In this document: positions 5,617-12,573 of the stretch, in pieces
How the letters are laid out: each line of letters starts with the position of its first letter
How positions within the stretch are numbered: position 1 is the stretch's first letter
NCBI GenBank assembly: GCA_946479055.1
Contig: CAMLEX010000038.1
Location: 1-13,772 of the forward strand
Direction of reading: 5' to 3'
DNA length: 13,772 bases
Origin: an uncultured Bacteroidota bacterium
GTDB lineage: Bacteria > Bacteroidota > Bacteroidia > Chitinophagales > Chitinophagaceae
Translations under genes and position numbers: made by a program
Notes under the pieces: model-generated
What the model was told of the DNA's origin: nothing
The model's input: only the letters and a program-made list of their open reading frames with translations
Database searches by the model: none

Positions 5617-7794
5617 TTATTTTTTGAGTAACTTATATACCTTGTAAGCAATAGTTTTGACTAAGCGGTTTCGTTTTATCAATGCTATGATCTTTCCTGA
5701 TAATTTTCCTCCAAATGGCAATTTGTCAGCAAGGTGATGATCTAACGTCGGGTTATCAAGCAAAATACCCGGCCCATTGGCGTTGAGCAGGTTAAATACA
5801 TCGGCGACAAAAGTACCGTAAAACCGCTTATGCTTATTGCTGATATGTTGATATAAACTTAATTTTTTTGACCTTGAAATTTCCCGGAACATAGAATTCG
5901 TCCGTACCCTGTAGTTAAATAAAGTTTCTGGCAGTACCACACCATTAAAACCATGGGCGAGCATAGCAATAACACTTTCATAATCCTCAAGCCCCTGGAA
6001 TAGCATTGCAGGATCATTTTTCCCGCCAGCCAGGAAAGCAGTACGCTTATATACAAGACTGCTTGAATTTACCATATTATGATTTAATATCAGTGGCGGC
6101 TCCGGCATAAAGGCAGGCCATATATTTTTTGAATTTCCAAAATATTGGACCCAGCATCCGGCAAAATGAACATTTTCATATTGCTTGAATACGGTAATTG
6201 CGCGGGTATAATAATCAGGCTTTACAGTATCATCAGCATCTAAGAATGCCATGAATTCTCCATTGGCATGTTGGGCACCAAGGTTTCTTGCTTTGGCTAA
6301 ACCACCATTTTTCACATCAATAACTTTCAGGTTGTCCTTCCAACGATATTTATTTAGTTTGTCAAGGCTTAATTCGTCTGTACTGCCATCATTTATAATG
6401 AGTATTTCTTTATCAGTATAATCACAGCGCTGAATAGATTGTATCGTTTCATCAATGTATTGACCCATATTATAGTAGGGCACTATTATTGAAAGTTTTC
6501 CTTTTATATATTTCCCTGCCTGCTGGTCAGGTTGTATAAGCCTTTTACGTATAAAGGGGAAAATGGATGTGGTTTCTTTCTTGTTCCGCAACAACTTTTC
6601 GAGAAGTTGTATTTTCTTTTCATAAACAATATTCATGCTGTATTTCTCTTCCACTTTTTTTATCGCCTTATCAGAAATACTTTCTCTTTGCTTTTCATCC
6701 AGCTTAAGGATCATATCCAACTGGCTGAAAAAAGTTTCAGGTTTTTCGTGATCAAAAACAAATCCATCAATTCCGTTTTCTACTACTTCTGTTTGCCCGC
6801 CTTGTTTGGATACCAAAACAATTCTACCCAAGGCCATCATTTCAAAAACAACATAAGGCAGGTTATCATTATCGCTTGGTATGATGACTACTTCAGCACT
6901 GGATAATCTTGCTCCTATTTCAGAAGGCCTGATCCTGTCTTCAAGCTTAAGCAACCCCTGGTTGATATATTTTTTATAGCGCCTCCTGATAATATCCCCC
7001 ATCGTCATTCCTTCGGGATGATATACTATATCCTGACCACCCAGCAAAAAAAGCGGCCTGTCAAAACCTTTATCCCATAATTCTTTGAAATAAGCCATTA
7101 ACCTGAATGCTCCTTTCTGTACACTAAGCTTTCCGTAAAAAACGATCTCATCAGGTTTTTTGTTGATGGCCGGTATAGCTTTTATATTATTTAATTTTCC
7201 ATCAAAAGGGTTAGGGATAAACTCAATATTTTTATTATCTAATACAAATCTTTTTTCCAACTCCCGTAGCATATAGTGGCTTGGAGAAATAATATAATTG
7301 GCAGCCTGCAAACAGAAATACTCCATCTCGCATATCCAGAAATTGGGATAACGATGCATCGGCACATGATTGTATTCCATATACAGGGAAGAAGGAGAGT
7401 GCATGGTTATCAGCACCGGTATATCCCTGCACCAATCATACAAAAGATATTTGTATTGCAATAAATAATAAGCGATACCCAGGTATTCCTGCGCTTCAAT
7501 AATATCAGGCTGACCTTCTCTTTCGATAAAATGTTTTACAATATGTGCAAACTCATAACTGATATTGGTAACATGGCCCAGGAAAGCGGAAGAGTTTGTC
7601 CTTGACGTATTGAACCGGATGATTCGAATACCATTCTTTTCATCTTCCTGAATATTACTAACCGCCGCATCGCTGACAAATACAGTAACGGCATGTCCTT
7701 TTTCAAACAGCATTTGTGCCGTAACAGCACAATATGTTCCGATACCTCCACCAAAAAATGGCGGGTATTCAGTTGTTAATAACCAGTACTTCAA
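5617..7794 (-). CDS. Two-domain glycosyltransferase: N-terminal GT4 fused to C-terminal GT2
   Basis: 725 residues with two complete-looking catalytic domains. Residues 1-405 are a GT-B fold GT4 enzyme: glycine-rich loop EYPPFFGGGIGTYC (9-22), start of the second Rossmann domain at IVFYGKLSVQKG (217-228), and the donor-site region SDNDNLPYVVFE (307-318), a D-x7-E form of the usual E-x7-E, followed by GGQTEVVENGIDG (332-344). Residues 433-725 are a GT-A fold GT2 enzyme: LSIIVPYYNMGQYIDETI (434-451), INDGSTD (467-473), NGGLAKARN (496-504), the metal-binding DADD (519-522), and GLEDYE (601-606) with the likely catalytic acid. A short linker joins them. It probably adds two consecutive sugars to the growing lipid-linked chain on the cytoplasmic face. 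The start is TTG at 7794: the only upstream in-frame codon before a stop is AGA, and the next ATG lies inside the GT4 loop region. The TTG overlaps the previous stop (TTGA), indicating translational coupling. Sugars are unknown. Confidence 0.88.
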   Translation of the reverse strand: MKYWLLTTEYPPFFGGGIGTYCAVTAQMLFEKGHAVTVFVSDAAVSNIQEDEKNGIRIIRFNTSRTNSSAFLGHVTNISYEFAHIVKHFIEREGQPDIIEAQEYLGIAYYLLQYKYLLYDWCRDIPVLITMHSPSSLYMEYNHVPMHRYPNFWICEMEYFCLQAANYIISPSHYMLRELEKRFVLDNKNIEFIPNPFDGKLNNIKAIPAINKKPDEIVFYGKLSVQKGAFRLMAYFKELWDKGFDRPLFLLGGQDIVYHPEGMTMGDIIRRRYKKYINQGLLKLEDRIRPSEIGARLSSAEVVIIPSDNDNLPYVVFEMMALGRIVLVSKQGGQTEVVENGIDGFVFDHEKPETFFSQLDMILKLDEKQRESISDKAIKKVEEKYSMNIVYEKKIQLLEKLLRNKKETTSIFPFIRKRLIQPDQQAGKYIKGKLSIIVPYYNMGQYIDETIQSIQRCDYTDKEILIINDGSTDELSLDKLNKYRWKDNLKVIDVKNGGLAKARNLGAQHANGEFMAFLDADDTVKPDYYTRAITVFKQYENVHFAGCWVQYFGNSKNIWPAFMPEPPLILNHNMVNSSSLVYKRTAFLAGGKNDPAMLFQGLEDYESVIAMLAHGFNGVVLPETLFNYRVRTNSMFREISRSKKLSLYQHISNKHKRFYGTFVADVFNLLNANGPGILLDNPTLDHHLADKLPFGGKLSGKIIALIKRNRLVKTIAYKVYKLLKK

Positions 7795-8648
7795 TCTTTA
7801 TATTTTTTTACATTGTCGCTGAATAATGAACGGAATGTCCTTTTTCCTGTTATTACTTTCAGTATATGCCCGAAACGCTTATACCATTTCGGCAATATTT
7901 CGTATTCATGATTATAATAGTTCTGCAGTTCACTGGTTGAATGTTCTGATCTTAGAATATCGTTATATTGTTTATGATGACTTAATTCGGCTTCTGTATG
8001 TGAAATTTTTCTTTTCAGCTTGCCCATCTCTTTTTCAAGCATCCTTTTATCATTGACTAGCGAATAAAGTTTTGGAGAACTTTGTTTAAACTCATTTTCC
8101 ACATGCTGCAACGACGTTAACGTTGAATAAAAAGCCTCAACAGAAGGGATATTAAAAAAGATATCGTTATTATAATATTGATCACTTTGAAGAACCCCTT
8201 TATAGTACCCGGTCACTTCGCCTGAAGCGTCAAATAAATGATAACTATTTGTAGTTGATTCACTATTCCCGGTCAGTATCTTATTTATAATAATATTATC
8301 GATCCCTTGTAGTGACAGATAACCTGATAGCGCGGAAACGGTTTTCACAAGTAACTCCTCTGAGCTGCCTGCCAGGTTAATTACAGGTTGCTGTTCAATA
8401 CTGAGATAGGATGGCAGAAATAAGAAGGAGGTGATGAACCGTATACTTTCTTCAGAAGGAAGTTCGTGAATATCCAATGTCAATGTAAATCGTGAGAACA
8501 TGGTACCTCCCATGAAATCATATGCTTTTCCCAGCTTTTCTTTTACAGAAGGATTAATCAGTACTGAAAAATAAATATTATCTCCCTCTGGTAAATTTTC
8601 GCCAGCCTGGAAGACAGTATCCGATATAAAAAAAATCCTGTTGATCAT
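7791..8648 (-). CDS. Unrecognised coiled-coil protein of the polysaccharide operon
   Basis: 285 residues; I do not recognise a named family with confidence. No signal peptide or transmembrane helix is seen. Residues 1-190 look like a globular alpha/beta domain. The segment FLPSYLSIEQQPVINL (77-92) faintly recalls the 'RYIRVDGKPLL' strand of WbsX/GH99-like domains found in polysaccharide loci, but the catalytic context is not clear, so this is a weak hint. Residues about 198-235 are rich in K, E, L and H in a heptad-like pattern and probably form a coiled coil. The C-terminus (250-285, with WYKRFGHILKVITGKRTFRSLF) is basic and aromatic, suiting an amphipathic membrane-contact helix. The start ATG overlaps the previous stop as TAATG, and its stop overlaps the next start as TTGA, so its level is probably tied to both neighbouring glycosyltransferases. 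A scaffold, a length-control factor or a diverged glycosyl enzyme are all possible. Confidence 0.8.
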   Translation of the reverse strand: MINRIFFISDTVFQAGENLPEGDNIYFSVLINPSVKEKLGKAYDFMGGTMFSRFTLTLDIHELPSEESIRFITSFLFLPSYLSIEQQPVINLAGSSEELLVKTVSALSGYLSLQGIDNIIINKILTGNSESTTNSYHLFDASGEVTGYYKGVLQSDQYYNNDIFFNIPSVEAFYSTLTSLQHVENEFKQSSPKLYSLVNDKRMLEKEMGKLKRKISHTEAELSHHKQYNDILRSEHSTSELQNYYNHEYEILPKWYKRFGHILKVITGKRTFRSLFSDNVKKYKD

Positions 8649-9400
8649 TAAAGCCCTTTTATAGTATATCCCTGTTCAATAATAATCCAGCTTAACATTC
8701 TCTCCCATGCATGTGTGGTACTGCCACTGCTTTCATCCATAATATTTCCGGACTCAAGGCTTTTCCTGATATTGAGAGGAGGATGCTTTCTGAAAAAGGT
8801 TAACAAAGGTAATGCCCTTCCCCAGAACATGGTTCCGGCAACATAGCGGTAATCTTTCTTATTAATACCAAATTCAGACCGTAATTGAGTTAACTGAAGC
8901 TGATTATTGGTGGTAAATGATTTTTTGGAATGATCATATTCATTCTGAACGCTACCTGCACCTGCTATAATGCCTGTCTTCGGGTTTTTATCAAAAAAGG
9001 CAAGTGCCTGTTCTATGAAAACTGGTTCGATAATTCTGAAAAGTTTTTTTTTCCATTCCTGGTTCTGAATTTTGTGAGGGCTTTTTTTATCATGCAAAAA
9101 GATAATAAATTCACTTTCCTGCTTTAAATGTAAATACGCATCCAATAATATCAATTTACCGCCAATGTCTTTTCCCCTGTTAGGTGATTTGCGAAAGATT
9201 ATTTTATTCAAATATCGATCCGGAGTATTTTTCCAGAGATCGTTTAATTGCTGGAGATCATCTTCACTGTTATAAATACTATCCTCTACAATGTTATAGA
9301 ACAGATTAAAAGGAACAGTCATTTTTTCAGAAAAGAATTGTATCCATTTCTTATGCTGGCCATAATAGTTGTGAAAAAATATTGAGATAGCTGGATTCAT
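8648..9400 (-). CDS. RgpF-family (rhamnan synthesis F) glycosyltransferase
   Basis: 250 residues matching the rhamnan-synthesis-protein-F domain (PF05045 type). It opens with ISIFFHNYYGQHKKW (5-19), carries the family hallmarks NRGKDIGGKL (74-83) and FLHDKKSPH (101-109), then AGTMFWGR (188-195) and an HAWER segment (230-234). RgpF proteins take part in rhamnose-rich polysaccharide synthesis in streptococci, and related domains occur in many O-antigen clusters; a cytoplasmic glycosyltransferase role is likely. The frame stays open upstream to 9622, but that part lies inside the methyltransferase gene and does not look like the family. The family sequence begins at the ATG at 9400 (MNPAISIFFHNYYG), which leaves a 52-base gap and is the better start. 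At about 250 residues it is a single-domain form. It is followed without a gap (TAATG) by the coiled-coil protein. A rhamnose-like sugar is possible but unproven. Confidence 0.85.
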   Translation of the reverse strand: MNPAISIFFHNYYGQHKKWIQFFSEKMTVPFNLFYNIVEDSIYNSEDDLQQLNDLWKNTPDRYLNKIIFRKSPNRGKDIGGKLILLDAYLHLKQESEFIIFLHDKKSPHKIQNQEWKKKLFRIIEPVFIEQALAFFDKNPKTGIIAGAGSVQNEYDHSKKSFTTNNQLQLTQLRSEFGINKKDYRYVAGTMFWGRALPLLTFFRKHPPLNIRKSLESGNIMDESSGSTTHAWERMLSWIIIEQGYTIKGL

Positions 9401-9452
9401 GGATTTTGAATTAAATAGAATTGCCTTTATCAAAAACTTTCCCTGGGCATTA

Positions 9453-10292
9453 TCATTTTTTTGCGATAAAAAAAACTTGCTCACCGCCCAGGTAACCGAA
9501 GACATCAGACCAAAGTAAAACAGCATACACATCGCGGAAACCCGCTTGACGAAATTCGTCAAGAATTTCCCATCCGAATATCGTAAAACATAGAATTCCT
9601 TTCTCATTAACCGGATCGCCATGATATTCCGGCTCTGCTAAATAAATAATATTACCGTTGCCATCTACCTTTGCTTTAATCAGATTATCATAATTATTTA
9701 TGTCAAATGGAAAACTTCCCAAAAAAAACCCACCCCGTTTAAGTATTCTAAATATCTCAGGAATTGCTTTTTTATAGGAAGGAATATGCTCGAAACATTC
9801 GAAAGAAAGGTAATAGTCCATCGACTCATTTTCCAAAGATAACCTGGTCATATCCTCGTGCCGGATATTATTCTGTATTGTTCCTGGCAGCAAATCATCT
9901 CCCAGATATTCAGAACCAATAATATTGGAAAATTTATTTTTCAGGAAATTGAATAATGGAGTTACCTGTTCAGTTATATATATCTTGCTCTCAGGATAAG
10001 GACTTAATTCAAAATCCATTAGGTGTACACTGCCTCTCAGCCGGTTATTGAGTCCTGTAACTGGGCAGATAAGCCTTTCACGCCAGTTAATATTATGTCC
10101 ATCTGAGTACAAGTAATCTACTTTAAAGTTTACATATTGATTAGCAGGATAAGAGAATCCTTTAACCGCAAACTTTCGTCTTTTAGTAGAAGAAATTTCT
10201 GACTCATATTGTTTTATAAAGCTATAATTAGCCCTGTTTTTTTCAACATGCAGCTTATAATCTTCAAAGCTTCTCAATCTGAAAATTTTCAA
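9453..10292 (-). CDS. Class I SAM-dependent methyltransferase
   Basis: 279 residues. The C-terminal half has a class I methyltransferase layout: NIRHEDMTRLSLENESMDYYLSFECFEHIPSYKKAIPEIFRILKRGG spans 142-188, containing the acidic motif II/III region, the 'fEHi' post-motif and the RGG turn, then a GSFPF strand (192-196). Motif I is unusual: instead of a GxGxG loop there is YITEQVTPL (105-113) followed by IGSEYLGDD (125-133). Before it, residues 76-84 (CPVTGLNNR) look like a lost version of the CPVCG-type motif of related proteins. The role is probably O-methylation of a sugar in the polysaccharide, possibly at the chain end. The start is TTG at 10292: upstream there is no ATG before the in-frame stop at 10326-10328, and no downstream ATG would keep the N-terminal domain. 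The gap to the gene before it is 55 bases. The substrate is unknown. Confidence 0.82.
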   Translation of the reverse strand: MKIFRLRSFEDYKLHVEKNRANYSFIKQYESEISSTKRRKFAVKGFSYPANQYVNFKVDYLYSDGHNINWRERLICPVTGLNNRLRGSVHLMDFELSPYPESKIYITEQVTPLFNFLKNKFSNIIGSEYLGDDLLPGTIQNNIRHEDMTRLSLENESMDYYLSFECFEHIPSYKKAIPEIFRILKRGGFFLGSFPFDINNYDNLIKAKVDGNGNIIYLAEPEYHGDPVNEKGILCFTIFGWEILDEFRQAGFRDVYAVLLWSDVFGYLGGEQVFFIAKK

Positions 10293-10347
10293 TTTTGATC
10301 TATTAATATTTTTAAAATACCAGATTTAAAACGTTGTTTTCCGGCTG

Positions 10348-12507
10348 TCATTCATTTATTGCTTTTTTACCAGCTTGAAGTTCCTGAATAATTATAAAAT
10401 AATGCAAGTCTCTGGAGTTAATGAAAGACAATTTATTATTCGGTTGTAGAGTAACAATCTTATTTTTTTTACCAATCGTATTTGAATAATATAGAACATC
10501 ATTAACAGTAAATTTACAAGAGTCTGTTCTAAAGCTCCAGTTATAAGTGTATGGGTCCTCAATTACGTATGCCTTAAACTTATTTTTTGAAGTATGCAAA
10601 TAATGACTTGAAACGCCCGATGAATCCACTCTTAGAATACTATGCTTGTTTACTATCGCAAAATCTTTATTATAGTGCCTTATTTTCAACAAATATAAAG
10701 GCGTGTTAGTTAATGTAAACGTAGGATAAATATCCACGATACTATCTATGTAATAATTTCTTCTGTTTAATTCATCGACCTTTTGCATTAACTCCTCTTT
10801 TGTAGTAAGCGTAAAAAAATTATGCTTTTGCGATAAAGTGTCAATTTTATTTTTTTCGAATTCATCAATTACCAGTTGTCGCTTGCCAAAAGAAGATAGA
10901 TTATAAATGGGTACTTCAGGGGCTAATAATCTTGCAAACCCATTGCATTCTGAACTTAAAAAAGCGCTTATTTTCAACTTTTTTATAATAGAATCCACTC
11001 CCGTACAATAGTCATTTAATAATAGACGGGATTCATTTTTTAATATACTTCCATTGTCTGTACTTCTTAAATTTTTATATTCATACCAGGATAGATTAAT
11101 TCCCTCACGGAAATACTTTTTAAAGGTACTTTTCCCTTGAATTAATATCAAACTGCAAAGGAGACCGAAAAATATCCATTTCTTCAAAAAAAATAGGTTG
11201 TAAAGCCATAAAATCACAATCACTCCGAAAAGAACTTCTATCAATACACCATACCGGTAATAGCCGGTAGTAAAAAGCAGTATATAATTACACAGAAGAG
11301 CAATAATAGACAGGTAAACGATGAAACTAGTTCTACTAACTTTTATGTTGAACTTATAATATACGCCAATTGCCAAAGTTGATATAATAATCAGATATTC
11401 AGACAATAATCGGATACTGAATGCCTGCCACTCATTATTTCTTTCTTTATGCAGAAACGAAATAATATTGTAATGGAAAATTTCTAGGAAATTACGCGGT
11501 CCCCATCTTCCATCTTTAAAATTGCTTATTTCGTAAAGTGGTGATTTAAAGAATTTATTATAAAAGGGGAAAATAGGGTTTAATGTTTCTGTATAATTAT
11601 ACATTAAGTATATAGAAGGAAATATCAAAAGAAAAAAAACACTCAGCATTAATTTCTTATCCTCCAGGTATATCTTATAATTTCGGATAAAAAAGCCGGC
11701 CCCTATTACAATTACATATGGAAGAAAGGTTAGTTTGTATGCAATCACCATTGAGGCTATCAGGAAAAAAAATTTAGTAAGACTTATTTTATTCCTATAA
11801 TTTAAAGGTTTAAAAAAAAGGATGTGTATCAATTCTAGTACTAGGGGAACACCTATTACATCAACCTTGTAAGAGTTTAGATTAAATAATGTGTTATCAG
11901 CAAATATTACAAACAATGCAGATGCAGCAAGCCAATATCCAAATACTTTTTTTTCCGAAAAATAGGTAGTTAAAAAGCTTTTCAAAAAATCATATACCGA
12001 TAAATAAATCAAAAAAAGTAGGTAGGTATTAAGGATTGTGCCCAATCTGTAACCTAATAAATCCCTGAAAAATCCAAAGATTTTATAGGATAGCGTAAAA
12101 AAATAAGTCCCGCCGCCTGCACCTCCAACTAAATTGAAATTTTGCTGATTATCAAGCCTGTTTAACTGATGAAGAAATAAATGGTAAGCACGTACATCAT
12201 AATCTGCATCAGGGAACATTATTCTTTGATAATTCAGAAATAATATTGGCAAAAAGAATAAGACCAAAATACCGAATTCCTTTAGCTGCTCTTTTTTTAT
12301 GCCAAGGTTACTTTTTTCAAGTTCAAAATATTTTAAAAAAAGTTTTATGAAAAAATAACTTAACCCTCCAAACGCTATAAAAGCAACTCCATACCCGGCA
12401 AACCGGCTATAATGATAATTGAGATAATAAAATATAATGTCTGTAAGGTCTACAGACCATATCCACAATGAAATAAATATCAATAAGAACAAAAAAATCT
12501 TACGCAT
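10348..12507 (-). CDS. Large GT-C-like membrane glycosyltransferase with periplasmic tail
   Basis: 719 residues. About eleven to thirteen hydrophobic segments fill residues 1-455 (clear ones near 3-27, 37-60, 78-95, 160-180, 188-205, 215-233, 244-275, 285-303, 367-385, 395-413, 420-440, 443-457), followed by a soluble region of about 260 residues (458-719) expected in the periplasm. Features typical of GT-C enzymes that use polyprenyl-phosphate sugars are the acidic loop FPDADYDVRAYH (98-109) after the second or third helix, SYKVD (212-216), AYKLTFLPY (256-264), NPIFPFYN (310-317) and a YYRYG segment (416-420). No family name is certain; an O-antigen polymerase is the main alternative. The gene is strikingly A/T-rich (about 18% G+C by hand count at 11581-11640, against about 43% for 1621-1680 in fabG), a sign of foreign origin or of the usual low G+C of such loci. 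It lies directly after the DPM1-like GT2, a plausible supplier of its lipid-linked donor. Confidence 0.78.
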   Translation of the reverse strand: MRKIFLFLLIFISLWIWSVDLTDIIFYYLNYHYSRFAGYGVAFIAFGGLSYFFIKLFLKYFELEKSNLGIKKEQLKEFGILVLFFLPILFLNYQRIMFPDADYDVRAYHLFLHQLNRLDNQQNFNLVGGAGGGTYFFTLSYKIFGFFRDLLGYRLGTILNTYLLFLIYLSVYDFLKSFLTTYFSEKKVFGYWLAASALFVIFADNTLFNLNSYKVDVIGVPLVLELIHILFFKPLNYRNKISLTKFFFLIASMVIAYKLTFLPYVIVIGAGFFIRNYKIYLEDKKLMLSVFFLLIFPSIYLMYNYTETLNPIFPFYNKFFKSPLYEISNFKDGRWGPRNFLEIFHYNIISFLHKERNNEWQAFSIRLLSEYLIIISTLAIGVYYKFNIKVSRTSFIVYLSIIALLCNYILLFTTGYYRYGVLIEVLFGVIVILWLYNLFFLKKWIFFGLLCSLILIQGKSTFKKYFREGINLSWYEYKNLRSTDNGSILKNESRLLLNDYCTGVDSIIKKLKISAFLSSECNGFARLLAPEVPIYNLSSFGKRQLVIDEFEKNKIDTLSQKHNFFTLTTKEELMQKVDELNRRNYYIDSIVDIYPTFTLTNTPLYLLKIRHYNKDFAIVNKHSILRVDSSGVSSHYLHTSKNKFKAYVIEDPYTYNWSFRTDSCKFTVNDVLYYSNTIGKKNKIVTLQPNNKLSFINSRDLHYFIIIQELQAGKKAINE

Positions 12508-12539
12508 AAAATGGTAATTGGAAAAGTGATCAGCAAGAT

Positions 12540-12547
12540 CAAAATTA
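12540..12547 (-). promoter_or_regulatory. Possible internal -7 element before the GT-C-like gene
   Basis: On the minus strand TAATTTTG matches TAnnTTTG and lies 32 bases before the ATG at 12507, in the 66-base gap after the DPM1-like gene. No clear TTTG is seen at the -33 distance, and the surrounding sequence is A/T-rich, so a chance match is quite possible. If real it would allow separate expression of the downstream seven genes. Confidence 0.25.
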
Positions 12548-12573
12548 TATGGACTTGTATTTATTTGTGGATA

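Noticed and set aside
6532..6906. A 124-codon plus-strand frame opposite the GT4-GT2 gene
   Set aside because: It is rich in F, Y and H with no domain pattern and lies antisense to the well-supported GT4 domain.
9401..9622. N-terminal extension of the RgpF-like protein to a start at 9622
   Set aside because: Most of this part lies within the methyltransferase coding sequence in another frame and does not resemble the family, while family sequence begins exactly at the ATG at 9400.
10280..10291. Palindrome TGAAAATTTTCA at the methyltransferase start
   Set aside because: It is twelve bases of pure A/T core in A/T-rich sequence, readily expected by chance; it is noted only because it touches the TTG start.
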